The notes: generated by a model not told the origin, from the sequence alone. Positions 18,284 to 27,566 are shown, counted from the first letter of the stretch. The stretch is 64,000 bases of DNA from Alphaproteobacteria bacterium (GCA_024244705.1 JAAEOK010000018.1:1-64000), one strand, 5' to 3'. Translations and numbers: made by a program.

Positions 18284-18571
18284 CTAAAGCAGCGCTGCCC
18301 GTGACCGGTCGGCGAGCGTCGGCGTCGGCGTCAGTCGCGGCGCATCCGGAACCTTGGCGCCGGCGCGGATGCGATTCGTGACCATCGTCGAGTGAAGCTC
18401 GGTGATGATCCCGCTGCCGGTCTTTTCGAACAGGAAGGGCAACAGCGCATGCACGGCGCACACGATCGCCGCCGTAAACAAGCGCAGGCTGAAGCCGCTG
18501 GCGACGACGAAATGTTCGCCGTAGGTCTCGCCGACGCTGGCTGGATGGTCTGTGAAGAGGTCCTTGATCAT
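18284..18571 (-). CDS. DUF6356 family small membrane protein
   Basis: A 95-residue protein with the family's N terminus (LFTDHPASVGETYGEHF) and one strong membrane segment (residues about 28-50, LFTAAIVCAVHALLPFLFEK). The Pro/Arg-rich tail is probably cytosolic. The family is common in Alphaproteobacteria and its function is unknown. It is convergent with pdeM (2 bp between stops) and divergent from the Lrp gene. Confidence 0.8.
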   Translation of the reverse strand: MIKDLFTDHPASVGETYGEHFVVASGFSLRLFTAAIVCAVHALLPFLFEKTGSGIITELHSTMVTNRIRAGAKVPDAPRLTPTPTLADRSRAALL

Positions 18572-18640
18572 GGCGGCGACTGTAATCCAAAGCGGCGGAA
18601 GAAGGATTCCAAATATCTTAACATTTCGCCGTAAGTGTGG

Positions 18641-18679
18641 AAAAATATCCCTAGAATCGTGAATAATTAGAATATTTTT
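18641..18679. promoter_or_regulatory. AT-rich dyad immediately before the Lrp gene, candidate autoregulatory site
   Basis: AAAAATAT (18641-18648) and ATATTTTT (18672-18679) form an inverted repeat around 23 AT-rich bases and end 2 nt before the ATG at 18682. No ribosome site is visible there. Lrp/AsnC proteins bind AT-rich dyads and commonly repress their own genes, so this is a plausible operator for this gene and for the divergent DUF6356 gene. Confidence 0.4.
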
Positions 18680-18681
18680 CG

Positions 18682-19140
18682 ATGGACCGCATTGACCGGA
18701 AAATTCTGTCCCAGCTCCAGCAGGACACCACGCTGTCCCTGGCCGAGCTCGCCGAACGGGTCAACCTGTCGCCGACCCCGTGCTGGCGGCGCGTTCAACG
18801 CCTCGAACGGGACGGTGTGATCAGGGCGCGCGTCGCGCTTCTCGACCCAACCCACTTGAATGTCGGGGTGACCGTCTTTGTGCGCCTCAAGACCGATCGG
18901 CACGACCGGGAATGGCTGGAGAACTTCGCCACCCGCGTGCCGGCGATTCCAGAGGTCGTCGAGATCTATCGCATGAGCGGGGAGATCGACTATCTGCTCA
19001 AGGTCGTGGTCCCCGACATCGCCGGGTTCGACGCCGTCTACAAACGGTTGATCGAGGTCGCCGCCTTCGCCGATGTCAGTTCCAACTTCGCGATGGAATG
19101 CATAAAGGACACGACCGCCCTGCCGTTGGACTATATCTAA
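18682..19140 (+). CDS. Lrp/AsnC family transcriptional regulator
   Basis: A 152-residue protein opening MDRIDRKILSQLQQDTTLSL, followed by the helix-turn-helix (LAERVNLSPTPCWRRVQRLE) and a C-terminal RAM ligand domain (GEIDYLLKVVVPDIAGFDAVY). Such regulators sense amino acids and control their metabolism. The next gene, 27 nt downstream, is an FAD amine or amino-acid oxidase, which is the likely target. No ribosome site lies between the AT-rich dyad and the ATG, so a leaderless or near-leaderless message is possible. Confidence 0.9.
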   Translation: MDRIDRKILSQLQQDTTLSLAELAERVNLSPTPCWRRVQRLERDGVIRARVALLDPTHLNVGVTVFVRLKTDRHDREWLENFATRVPAIPEVVEIYRMSGEIDYLLKVVVPDIAGFDAVYKRLIEVAAFADVSSNFAMECIKDTTALPLDYI

Positions 19141-19167
19141 ATCTTTGCACCTGACCGCGAAGGCCCC

Positions 19168-20508
19168 ATGTCGACGCCCTTTCATGCCTCGATGTACGAC
19201 GATACCGCGCCGGTCGAAAGCTACTGGCAGGCTACCGCCCCGTCGCCGGAGACTTATCCGCCGCTGACCGCCGACGATAGCTGCGATGTCGCCGTTATCG
19301 GCGGCGGCTTCACCGGGTTGTCGGCGGCGCTGCATCTGGCACGCGATCATGGCGTCGACGTACGGGTGCTCGAGGCGGGGCCGATCGGATGGGGGGCTTC
19401 CGGTCGCAATGGCGGATTTTGTTGTATCGGCGGTTCGAAGTTGTCGGCCGCGGCGATGATCCGCCGCTACGGGCTCGAAGAGACCAAACGGTTCTACGCC
19501 GTCCAGGTCGAGGCGGTCGGGTTGGTCGAGGAGTTGTCCGAGACCGAAGGAATCGAACTCGACCGCCAGGGCGACGGCGAGTTCGAGGTCGCCCACAGCC
19601 CTTCCGGGGCCCGAGATCTGCAGGAAATGCGGGACGCCTATTGCGATTTGCTGAGGATTCCCGCCCGTCTGCTCGACGCCGATGAATTTGCCGAGGTCGG
19701 GCATCAATCGGCCGAACAGTTCGGCGCCCTCCATATCGGCGTCGGATTCGGCCTCCATCCGTTGAAGTTCGTCGCCGGTTTGGCTCGCGCGGCCGCCCGC
19801 GCCGGGGCAATCCTGCACCCGCACAGCCGCGTCGTGTCATGGCAGACCGGAAACCCGCATATCCTTCGAACGGAGGCGGGAACGTTGCGGGCGCGTCGGG
19901 TGATCGTTGCCACCAACGGCTTTTCCCGCGACGACCTTCATCCGGCCTTGCGACGACGGTTCATCCCCGTGATTTCCAACATCGTCACCACGCGGCCGCT
20001 GACCGTCGAGGAACTCGCCGCCCAGTCGTGGCGCACCGAGACCCCGCTGGCGAACACGCGATCGCTGCTGTTCTACTACCGGATGTTGCCGGACAACTCG
20101 TTTCTGTTCGGCGGTCGCGGCGACGCCACCGGCCGGCCCGCCGATGGCGAGAGGATGAAGGCTTGGTTGGTGCGCCGCCTGGGCGAGGTCTTCCCGGCTT
20201 GGCGGGAGGTGCCGATCACCCATTTCTGGCGCGGCTTTGTTTGCGCGACGGCCAGGCTGACGCCCGCCATCGGCCGCCTCGACGACGACCCCAGCATCAC
20301 CTTTGGCTACGGCTTTCACGGCAACGGCGTTGCGATGGCGCCGTGGACCGGGCGCATGCTGGCGCGACTCGCCGTCGGCCCGGCGAGTGCCTACCGGGAG
20401 CTGCCGGCGCCATTGGTCGGGCTTCCGGCACGCCTGCCACCCGACCCGTTCCGGCGCTGGGCGCTACGCGCCGCCTTTGCGTGGTATCGGTTGACCGACG
20501 ACCGTTGA
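19168..20508 (+). CDS. FAD-dependent amine/amino-acid oxidase (DAO family, PuuB-like)
   Basis: A 446-residue flavoprotein. The FAD-binding motif is DVAVIGGGFTGLSAALHLA near residue 37, preceded by the YWQATAP segment typical of gamma-glutamylputrescine oxidases and their relatives. GASGRNGGF follows near residue 73, and the C-terminal GYGFHGNGVAMAPWTGR closes the FAD domain. It would oxidise a primary or secondary amine, giving H2O2. The exact substrate (glutamylputrescine, an N-methyl or D-amino acid) is not decidable from sequence. The Lrp regulator directly upstream fits an amino-acid-linked substrate. Confidence 0.83.
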   Translation: MSTPFHASMYDDTAPVESYWQATAPSPETYPPLTADDSCDVAVIGGGFTGLSAALHLARDHGVDVRVLEAGPIGWGASGRNGGFCCIGGSKLSAAAMIRRYGLEETKRFYAVQVEAVGLVEELSETEGIELDRQGDGEFEVAHSPSGARDLQEMRDAYCDLLRIPARLLDADEFAEVGHQSAEQFGALHIGVGFGLHPLKFVAGLARAAARAGAILHPHSRVVSWQTGNPHILRTEAGTLRARRVIVATNGFSRDDLHPALRRRFIPVISNIVTTRPLTVEELAAQSWRTETPLANTRSLLFYYRMLPDNSFLFGGRGDATGRPADGERMKAWLVRRLGEVFPAWREVPITHFWRGFVCATARLTPAIGRLDDDPSITFGYGFHGNGVAMAPWTGRMLARLAVGPASAYRELPAPLVGLPARLPPDPFRRWALRAAFAWYRLTDDR

Positions 20509-20526
20509 GGAACGTGACAGGTAATC

Positions 20527-21003
20527 TCAGGCCGGGACGTGGCAGACCGCAAGCCCGCGTTTCTCGAGATATTGCTGATGGTATTCCTCGGCGCGGTTAA
20601 AGCTGTCGAACGGCGCGATCTCGGTCGCGATGTCCCGCGCGAAGCGGCCGGGCTGCTGCAGCTTTTCCTTCGACCGGCGGGCCGTCTCTGCCTGCTCCGG
20701 CGAGTGATAAAAGACGACCGAGCGATACTGGGTGCCGACATCGGGCCCCTGGCGGTTGACCTGTGTTGGGTCGTGGGCGCCCCAAAAGACATCGAGCAGG
20801 GCATCATAGGAGACAAGCTCGGGATCGTATTCGACCTGCACCACCTCGGCATGTCCGGTGCGGCCGGTGCAGACGTCTTGATAGCTCGGATTTTCGAGAG
20901 TGCCGCCCGAATAGCCGACGGCGGCATCGGAGACGCCCTTGATCTGCCGAAAGGTCACTTCAACGCCCCAAAAACAGCCGGCGCCAAATGTCGCGGTAGC
21001 CAT
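20527..21003 (-). CDS. msrA: Peptide-methionine (S)-S-oxide reductase MsrA
   Basis: A 158-residue enzyme with the catalytic motif GCFWG (Cys10) directly after the start. Other family segments are [25 protein letters not shown] and [11 protein letters not shown]. It repairs methionine S-sulfoxide in proteins. I chose the ATG at 21003 (GGGATC upstream) because the longer frame adds poor sequence. It lies 82 nt downstream of the ceramide cluster on the same strand and may be co-transcribed. A role in lipid synthesis is not implied. Confidence 0.9.
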   Translation of the reverse strand: MATATFGAGCFWGVEVTFRQIKGVSDAAVGYSGGTLENPSYQDVCTGRTGHAEVVQVEYDPELVSYDALLDVFWGAHDPTQVNRQGPDVGTQYRSVVFYHSPEQAETARRSKEKLQQPGRFARDIATEIAPFDSFNRAEEYHQQYLEKRGLAVCHVPA

Positions 21004-21085
21004 GATTCGATCCCGTTCTTCGGTGGACATTGTTGTAGAGATAGGACGGCAGTCGACAAACGCAAGACGGAACGGCCGATCTGTC

Positions 21086-22243
21086 CTATTCCGCCGTGAG
21101 GTCCCGCTCATAGATCCGGTAGGTCTTGTAGGGCTGTCCGCCGACCGCCTCGATCATATGTCGCATGCGCGTATTGTCCTCCAGCACCCAGGACAGCTCG
21201 ACTTGGCCGATCCCGCTCTTCATGTGGGTTTGGCGGATCGTATCGATGACCGCGAAAGCGATCGCCCCGCCCATCGGTGTTTGCTGCAAGCGCTGACGAA
21301 TGCCCATCAGGGCGACCCGCGCGGTCTTGAGCGACCCCACCTTCAGCCGCCACAGCAGCTTGGCCCAGCCGAACGGCAACAGCGCGCCGTCGAGATCGGC
21401 GATGGCTTCGTTGAGATTGGGCAGGCTTACCGCCATCGCGGCCGGCACGCCGTCGATCTCCGCGATGCAGACCAGATCCTCTCGAATCAACGGTTTCATT
21501 TCCTTCGCGATATGGGCCATCTCAGCTTCGCCGAGGGGCACGAAGCCCCAATTGTTGGCCCAGGCATCGTTGAAGATGTCGAGGATGGCGTGGAGTTCCG
21601 CGTCATAGCTTTTCTTGCGCAGCGGACGAAGCGTCACCTCGGGGCTCTGGCGCACGCGCTCGACGAGAGACGCCGCGACCTTCGGCATCGGCGCAAAGGA
21701 ATCATAGATATAGGCGATGAGGTCCTTCGCCTTGGCGTAGCCGATGGCTTCCAATTGGGCGCCGTAGTAGGGCGGCGCATGATTCATCATGATCATCGGC
21801 GGCGTGTCGAAGCCGTCGACAAGGAGTCCGGATTCGTCATTGATCGACAGGCTGAGGGGACCGCGGACCCGGCGCATCCCGCGGTCACGAAGCCAAGCCT
21901 CGGCGGTCCCGGTAAGGGCCTGGAAGACCTGCGCGTCGTCCTCGGCCTCGAGCAGGCCGAAATGTCCGGTCGCATCCTGATGCAGCTTTAGATAGGCAGA
22001 ATCAATTTGGGCGCTGATTCGGCCGACGACGCGCTGGCCGCGCCGGGCCACCCACAGCGCGGCCTCGGCGTGGTCGAAGAATGGGTTTTTGCGCTGGTCG
22101 AGGTGGTCGCGGCGTTCGAGAACGAGCGGCGGCACCCAGTTTGAATCGTGCGCGTAGATTGGCCAAGGGGTGCGGATGAAGGTGTCGAGAGAGGACTTGT
22201 CGGTTACCGCTTCGACGACGACTGCCTGTGCTTCATCGGCCAT
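21086..22243 (-). CDS. Bacterial ceramide synthase (bCerS), GNAT-fold acyltransferase
   Basis: A 385-residue protein of the long GNAT-like group. It opens [20 protein letters not shown] and includes the N-terminal segment [19 protein letters not shown], then [30 protein letters not shown] and [12 protein letters not shown] near the end. In Caulobacter a protein of this kind N-acylates 3-ketosphinganine (established work on bacterial ceramide synthesis). It follows the hydroxylase by 11 nt, in an operon with all other ceramide genes, which strongly supports the same role here. It has no membrane segment. The acyl-chain preference is unknown. Confidence 0.82.
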   Translation of the reverse strand: MADEAQAVVVEAVTDKSSLDTFIRTPWPIYAHDSNWVPPLVLERRDHLDQRKNPFFDHAEAALWVARRGQRVVGRISAQIDSAYLKLHQDATGHFGLLEAEDDAQVFQALTGTAEAWLRDRGMRRVRGPLSLSINDESGLLVDGFDTPPMIMMNHAPPYYGAQLEAIGYAKAKDLIAYIYDSFAPMPKVAASLVERVRQSPEVTLRPLRKKSYDAELHAILDIFNDAWANNWGFVPLGEAEMAHIAKEMKPLIREDLVCIAEIDGVPAAMAVSLPNLNEAIADLDGALLPFGWAKLLWRLKVGSLKTARVALMGIRQRLQQTPMGGAIAFAVIDTIRQTHMKSGIGQVELSWVLEDNTRMRHMIEAVGGQPYKTYRIYERDLTAE

Positions 22244-22254
22244 GAAAGGGCGGT

Positions 22255-23049
22255 CTAGCCGGCTCGCGGGCGTGGCGGGGAGGAGCCCTGCGCGGCGGTC
22301 AGCCGCGCGACCCAGGGATAGCGCCTCGCTTCTTCCTCTGTGTAACCGAGGTTGAATACGGTCGGGCTGCGCGGCACCTCGCGCGGATCGTCGTAGATGG
22401 TGCCGAACAATGCATCCCAGCGGAAATTGGTGATCCCGTAATTCGCTTTTTCGTAATGAAAATGGTGGGCGAGGTGCCGCTTCTTTATGCGCCGCAAGAA
22501 ACGGGATCTCGGCTTGAACGACAAATGCTGAACACAATGGCAGAATTCGTAAAAGCAAATGAGGTAACAGCCGGTCGCCAGAGCGGCGGTCGCACCCGGC
22601 AGGCCGCCAATAAACCAGCCGATCGGTGCGACGATCAGAATGACGGCCGGAACGGTCGTCGGTAGCGCCCCAAACAGCACGCGCAGGTCGTTGGGATTGC
22701 GGTGATGATCGAAATGAATTCGTTTCCACAATGCCGCCGTATAGGGCGACTTGTAGAGGAACGTCCCGTGAAGGATGTAGCGGTGGACTAGGTACCAGGC
22801 GAGCGGATAGGCGACCGCGGTCGCCGCTATTGAAAGTCCGATCGGCCACAGTCGGTCGGCAAGAAAAACGGTCAGAACGGCAAAACCGATCGTCAGCGCG
22901 ATATAGGCCTGGATCGCCGGATAGGTAAAAAAGGCGCGAGTCAATTCGCCGAGGGTAATCCGGTCGAGCCGGTAGTCGCGGTTGCGCCGCGCCCGGTCGT
23001 CCTCGCGCAATGGTTCAGTACGATCGTCCGTATTGTCGCTCGCGGCCAT
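22255..23049 (-). CDS. Fatty acid/sphingolipid hydroxylase (sterol desaturase superfamily)
   Basis: A 264-residue membrane diiron enzyme. The His clusters of the fatty acid hydroxylase superfamily are visible in order: HRYILH, HFDHH, HCVQH and HLAHHFHYE. Hydrophobic segments lie at about residues 45-85 and 125-165. The YILHG and FDHHRNP spacing is like that of the FA2H group, which 2-hydroxylates ceramide acyl chains, but C4 hydroxylation of the base cannot be excluded. It lies 15 nt after the serine palmitoyltransferase gene. It was not among the core enzymes of the described Caulobacter route, so it probably decorates the product. Confidence 0.82.
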   Translation of the reverse strand: MAASDNTDDRTEPLREDDRARRNRDYRLDRITLGELTRAFFTYPAIQAYIALTIGFAVLTVFLADRLWPIGLSIAATAVAYPLAWYLVHRYILHGTFLYKSPYTAALWKRIHFDHHRNPNDLRVLFGALPTTVPAVILIVAPIGWFIGGLPGATAALATGCYLICFYEFCHCVQHLSFKPRSRFLRRIKKRHLAHHFHYEKANYGITNFRWDALFGTIYDDPREVPRSPTVFNLGYTEEEARRYPWVARLTAAQGSSPPRPRAG

Positions 23050-23064
23050 GACGAAACTCCGCGA

Positions 23065-24300
23065 TCAAGCCCGCGGGGCCGCCGCGCGCGGCGCGGCGCC
23101 GCCGGGCGCGGGCAGAATCCCGGCTTCGTGGCCGACAGTCTCGAAAATCTCACAGATCTTGTCGATTTGGGCCTTGCTGTGGGCGGCCGATACACTGCAG
23201 CGCAATAGCGATAGCGCATTTGGCGTCCCGGGCGGAATCGCCAGGTTGACGTAGACGCCCGAATCAAGCAGGCGGTTCCACAGAAACACCGCCTTGTCCC
23301 GCTCGTCGATCTTGACCGCGACGACCGGGCTTGGCGGCGAGGCGACGTCGAAACCCAACGCGCTGAGGCCACCCTGGAGGGCCTTCGAATTTTCGGCCAG
23401 CGTGGTACGCAGATGTGGCGACGCCACCATGACCCGCAACGTCGCCCGCACCGAGGCAACGCTGGCCGGTGACGGCGATGCGCTGAAAATATAGGCACGA
23501 CTGGTGAAACGGATGAGGTCGAAGCGCGGGTGGTCGGACACCGCGAATCCGCCGATCGCGGCCAGACTCTTGCTGAAAGTTCCTACGATCACGTCGACAT
23601 CGTCCTCGACGCCGGCCTCTTCGGCCAAGCCGCGTCCGGTTTCGCCGAGCACGCCCAACGAATGCGCCTCGTCGACCAATAGACAGGCGCCGTGCTCGCG
23701 TTTCACCCGCGCGATGTCGGCCAGCGGCGCGCGATCGCCGAGCATGCTGTAGATACCCTCGACGATTATCAATTTGTTGCCGCCGTCGCCATCGAGCCGC
23801 CGCAATCGGCGATCGAGATCATCGGCGTCGTTGTGGCGGAATCGGATGACCGTCGCGTCGCTCAGCTTGCAGCCGTCATAAATGCTGGCATGGCTGTCGG
23901 CATCGATCAGTATGTAATCGCCGGTCCCGGCGAGTGCCGGGATGACGCCGAGATTGGCCTGGTACCCGGTGGTGAAGACGATGCATCCGCGGCGCTTCAT
24001 GAACGTCGCGATATCCTGTTCGAGGTCGCGGTGCAGCGCATAGGTGCCGTTGGCCAGTCGCGAACCCGTCGTCCCCGTGCCCTCGGCACGCAGCGCCTCG
24101 ATCGCGGCCTCGATGCACTCGGGATGGAAGGTCAGTCCAAGGTAGTTATTGGTGCCGGCAAGAATCACCTCGCGGCCATTGATGATCGCCTCGGTCGGTG
24201 AAAGGACGCGATCCATGCGCACGCCGAATGGTATTGTGCCCGCCGCCGCCAACTGGTTGCGTCGGCCCTCGACCACCGAGAATTTATCGAAAAGGTCCAT
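23065..24300 (-). CDS. spt: Serine palmitoyltransferase (alpha-oxoamine synthase)
   Basis: A 411-residue PLP enzyme of the alpha-oxoamine synthase family. The PLP lysine is Lys244 in TFSKSLAAIGGF, and the cofactor Asp/His lie in LLVDEAHSLGVLG. GTNNYLGLTFHPE and GTGTTGSRLANGTYALH are typical of the group. It condenses serine with an acyl thioester to 3-ketosphinganine. Paralogous KBL or BioF functions are possible from sequence alone, but the directly adjacent acyl carrier protein (3 nt upstream), CerR and AasR identify it as Spt. The C-terminal Ala/Pro/Arg tail is extra. Confidence 0.88.
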   Translation of the reverse strand: MDLFDKFSVVEGRRNQLAAAGTIPFGVRMDRVLSPTEAIINGREVILAGTNNYLGLTFHPECIEAAIEALRAEGTGTTGSRLANGTYALHRDLEQDIATFMKRRGCIVFTTGYQANLGVIPALAGTGDYILIDADSHASIYDGCKLSDATVIRFRHNDADDLDRRLRRLDGDGGNKLIIVEGIYSMLGDRAPLADIARVKREHGACLLVDEAHSLGVLGETGRGLAEEAGVEDDVDVIVGTFSKSLAAIGGFAVSDHPRFDLIRFTSRAYIFSASPSPASVASVRATLRVMVASPHLRTTLAENSKALQGGLSALGFDVASPPSPVVAVKIDERDKAVFLWNRLLDSGVYVNLAIPPGTPNALSLLRCSVSAAHSKAQIDKICEIFETVGHEAGILPAPGGAAPRAAAPRA

Positions 24301-24303
24301 TTT

Positions 24304-24573
24304 CTAATCTTTGCCGATCAGCGATTGCACGGTCTCGGTAAGATCGCCGACAGTCCTGACCTCGGACAGGCGATTCATCGGAATCATGATGTCATAGGCA
24401 TCTTCGATCGTCATGACCAGATCCATGACCGAGACCGAATCGACCTCGAGATCGGCGGCGATGTCGGTATCGGCGTTCAATGGGATACCGGACTTGTTCA
24501 GCGGCGCCATGTAACCGCAGATTTCCTGGATCAATTCGTTGGAGGTGGGTGCCCCGTGATGGGTATCGGTCAT
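24304..24573 (-). CDS. Acyl carrier protein of the ceramide pathway (AcpR-type)
   Basis: An 89-residue carrier protein. The phosphopantetheine serine is Ser46 in EVDSVSVMDLV (the variant DSVS in place of the housekeeping DSLD). The acidic helices and the FNRLSEV-like third helix region are as in other carrier proteins. It would be loaded with a fatty acid by the acyl-AMP ligase encoded two genes upstream and hand it to serine palmitoyltransferase, whose gene starts 3 nt downstream. It is probably specialised and distinct from the fatty-acid synthase ACP. Confidence 0.88.
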   Translation of the reverse strand: MTDTHHGAPTSNELIQEICGYMAPLNKSGIPLNADTDIAADLEVDSVSVMDLVMTIEDAYDIMIPMNRLSEVRTVGDLTETVQSLIGKD

Positions 24574-24662
24574 CTTCGTTTCCTGCCGTGGCCGTCCTGT
24601 GGACCGTCGTTCCTAAGTTTCACCGCCCATTTGGGTGTCGTACGGCGCCAAGTCGAGCGGAA

Positions 24663-25604
24663 TCATAACCATCCCGCCTCCCGATACCAAGCCACCGTGT
24701 GTCGGAAGCCCTCCGAAATCGGCATCGTCGGGCGCCACGATATGTGGTCGATTAGTGAATTGTCGTGGCACACCCAGTCCCCATGATATAGCTCGCGTAC
24801 CTTGTCCGGGGTAATCAAAGGCGCACGCTTGGTCAAGAGGCAGTAGGCGGAATTCGCCGCCGCGGCGAGTTCCATGCCCTTGCGTGGAACGGGAACGCGC
24901 AAGACCTTTCTGGCCAGAACCCGCGCCGCGGTGTCGATGATCGTATCCCATGAATAGCCGTCTTCCGATCCATCGTGGATGTCGAATATCGCGCCGCTTC
25001 GCATTTCGGCACCGAGCATGGCCGCGACGGCGGTGGCCAGGTCCTCGACGTGGATCATTGAAATTCGGGCACCGTCGGTTCGTGGCAAGAAAGCCAGCCC
25101 GCGGCGGATTTGGCGAAACAAGAGCAAGGTCGCCTGGTCGCCCGGACCGTAAATTGTGGGCGGCCTGAGTGCGGTCCATGCGGCAATTCCGGGCCGGTCC
25201 GCCAGCGCCAGTTCGGCCCTGTTCTTGCTTGCCGCGTATGGCGAAATCCACGGTTCACGCGCCGCCAGCGAAGAGATCAGGATGAACCGCGTCACGCCGC
25301 CCTGCAGCGCCGCCGCGTCGGCCAAATTGGCGGTTCCGGCGACATTGACGGCCTCGAACGCCGCCGCCGCCGTCCCCCTGATCAGACCGGCGCAATGAAC
25401 GATGGCGTCGGCCCCTTCGACCAGCGTGAGAAGGCTTGGCGGATCGTCGAGCGCGCCCACAACGGGGATCGCGCCGGCGATATGATCGATGGCGCCTTGG
25501 CGACGGGTCAGGGCGCGGACCGTCCACCCGGAGTCGCTCAATCTTTGTGCAATATAGCCGCCGACGAACCCGGTTGCACCGGTCACCGCCACAACCCCAG
25601 TCAC
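24663..25604 (-). CDS. NAD(P)-dependent 3-oxo-ceramide reductase (CerR-type epimerase/reductase)
   Basis: A 313-residue extended short-chain dehydrogenase. The nucleotide motif GATGFVGG lies at residues 9-16. The catalytic pair is in SPYAASKNRAEL (Tyr and Lys), with SSL upstream as the Ser. The C-terminal half is variable, as in epimerase-like proteins. In Caulobacter the homologous gene reduces the keto group after N-acylation. The position between the ligase and carrier genes matches the Caulobacter order, and the start and frame are clean. The function is assigned mainly by context. Confidence 0.83.
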   Translation of the reverse strand: MTGVVAVTGATGFVGGYIAQRLSDSGWTVRALTRRQGAIDHIAGAIPVVGALDDPPSLLTLVEGADAIVHCAGLIRGTAAAAFEAVNVAGTANLADAAALQGGVTRFILISSLAAREPWISPYAASKNRAELALADRPGIAAWTALRPPTIYGPGDQATLLLFRQIRRGLAFLPRTDGARISMIHVEDLATAVAAMLGAEMRSGAIFDIHDGSEDGYSWDTIIDTAARVLARKVLRVPVPRKGMELAAAANSAYCLLTKRAPLITPDKVRELYHGDWVCHDNSLIDHISWRPTMPISEGFRHTVAWYREAGWL

Positions 25605-25712
25605 GGCAATTTCACCTCAATCCCCTGTCCGAGCTTCCGAGAAACACGAATTTCGGCGATGCCACCCCATCGAAATTCGAAGCCGCCGCAAACCGCGCCG
25701 CGAAAATGCCAA

Positions 25713-27494
25713 TTATTCGGCGATCGATGCGTTTTGCGAGGTCGCGGAGGCGCGGTCGCGGGCGACTTCCGCATAGAGGCCGGAAAGATAGTTGTCGCGC
25801 GCACCGGCTCGGCTGATCTTGCCGGACGATGTCATTGAGATGCTGCGCGGCGGAACCAGGACAACCTTGCAATCGACACCCGCGGTCGAGCGCACGATGG
25901 CGGTAATTTCGCGCTTTAGTTCCCGATTGGCCTCGGCGTCGGTCTTGCGGCTTTGCACCACGACGACGACGGCCTCGGCGCCGTCGGGCCCGGGTACTGA
26001 GAAGGCGGCAACGTCGCCGCTCCGCAGACCGGGCAGTCGCTCGATCGCCCACTCGATGTCCTGCGGCCAAATATTGCGACCGTTATGGATGATCAAATCC
26101 TTGCTGCGCCCGGTAATGACCAACGAGCCGTCGATCATGTAGCCCATATCCCCGGTATCCAGCCAGCCATCCGGCTGGAGTACGCGCGCGGTCTCACCGG
26201 GATCGTTGTAGTAACCGGACATGATGCTCGGTCCGCTAATGAACACGCGGCCGATGCGGCGATCGGGCAGAACATTCGCCTCGTCGTCGCGGACTTCGAT
26301 CTGGTAGCCGGGCATGGGTCGCCCGCAAATCGCGAACGATCGAGTATTTGCCGAGGACGGCGATGCGTCTGCGGCGATCGGTTCGGCGCGATTGCTGAGC
26401 GCATAAGCCATTTTGTCGACGCAATCGACCTTGATGCGTTCGTCGAGGCCGGCGAAGCTGACCGCCAACGTCGCCTCGGCCAAGCCGTAGCTCGACAGGA
26501 AGGCGGTGTCGCGGAACCCGCATTCACTGAACCGGTCGGCGAAGAGCCTGAGAACGTCGGCACGGATCATGTCGCCGCCGATGCCGGCGACGCGCCACGC
26601 GCTGAGGTCAAACCCGGACAGCGATGTATTTTCCGCCCGGCGTCGACACAGGTCGTATCCGAAGGTGGGACTGAACGACAACGAAGCGCCGTTGGCCGAC
26701 ATGACCATGGGCCAAATCAGCGGCCGCCGCGCGAAATCGGCGGTCGCGATGTAGTCGACCGAGACTTGCGTCAGCACCGGAACGAACAGGAACCCAACCA
26801 GTCCCATATCATGATAAAGCGGCAGCCATGACACGCATCTGTCGCCTGGGCGAGCGAAGACGCCGTGTCGCGCGATAGCGCGACTGTTGCTGACCGCGGC
26901 GCGTTGAGAAATGAAGACCCCATGCGGGAAACGCGTGCTGCCCGACGAATATTGGATATAGCAGGGGTCGTCTTTGTCGAACGGCCGAAGATCCGCGCCA
27001 TCGCCGGGCAGGCGGTAGAAGTCGTCCGGCGTTCCGACCAGTTCCAGCGACAGTTCGGAAACCGCTTCCTTGAGATCGCCGATGGCCTCCGCAGAGGAGA
27101 CGGCCGCCACCGCCCCGGCGCCGTCGATCAGGCCCTTGAGCCGCTGCACATAGGAATCCTTGCCGCCCAAATTCATCGACAAGGGCAGCGGAACCGGGAT
27201 CAGTCCGGCATACTGGCAGGCGAAGAAAAAGCAGGCAAAATCGGGAATCGTTTCGGCCATGATCGCCATCCGTCCACCTCTCGGCAGGCCGGAGCGAACC
27301 AAACCCTGTGCCAATGCGACCGCGCGGTCCCGCACTTCGCGGTAGGTCAGGCCTTCGACGAATTCGCCGCGGAAGGAATAGAAATTGCATCCCGTCGAGC
27401 CTCGCGCAGCATAGTCGAGACCATCGGTCAAGGTATCGAAAGGCGCAATTTCAAACGGAAGGTTCGAGTTTGTCGTCGGCGTCGGTGTCAGCAT
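25713..27494 (-). CDS. Fatty acyl-AMP ligase/acyl-ACP synthetase (AasR-type)
   Basis: A 593-residue adenylate-forming enzyme of the FAAL-like group. Motif I reads IQYSSGSTRFPHGV, then LPLYHDMGLVGF, the adenine-binding SSYGLAEATLAVSF, and DTGDMGYMIDGSLVITGRSKD in the hinge. It would activate a fatty acid and load it on the pathway's carrier protein. It is the first gene of the ceramide operon. A 294-bp leader contains the inverted repeat at 27567-27595, and the next gene begins 108 nt after its stop. Confidence 0.85.
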   Translation of the reverse strand: MLTPTPTTNSNLPFEIAPFDTLTDGLDYAARGSTGCNFYSFRGEFVEGLTYREVRDRAVALAQGLVRSGLPRGGRMAIMAETIPDFACFFFACQYAGLIPVPLPLSMNLGGKDSYVQRLKGLIDGAGAVAAVSSAEAIGDLKEAVSELSLELVGTPDDFYRLPGDGADLRPFDKDDPCYIQYSSGSTRFPHGVFISQRAAVSNSRAIARHGVFARPGDRCVSWLPLYHDMGLVGFLFVPVLTQVSVDYIATADFARRPLIWPMVMSANGASLSFSPTFGYDLCRRRAENTSLSGFDLSAWRVAGIGGDMIRADVLRLFADRFSECGFRDTAFLSSYGLAEATLAVSFAGLDERIKVDCVDKMAYALSNRAEPIAADASPSSANTRSFAICGRPMPGYQIEVRDDEANVLPDRRIGRVFISGPSIMSGYYNDPGETARVLQPDGWLDTGDMGYMIDGSLVITGRSKDLIIHNGRNIWPQDIEWAIERLPGLRSGDVAAFSVPGPDGAEAVVVVVQSRKTDAEANRELKREITAIVRSTAGVDCKVVLVPPRSISMTSSGKISRAGARDNYLSGLYAEVARDRASATSQNASIAE

Positions 27495-27566
27495 GGTCCG
27501 TCATATAACAATGGGAAAGACGCCCCCCCACAAGAGTGCTTACCATAAACCAAAGGCAAGTCAACG

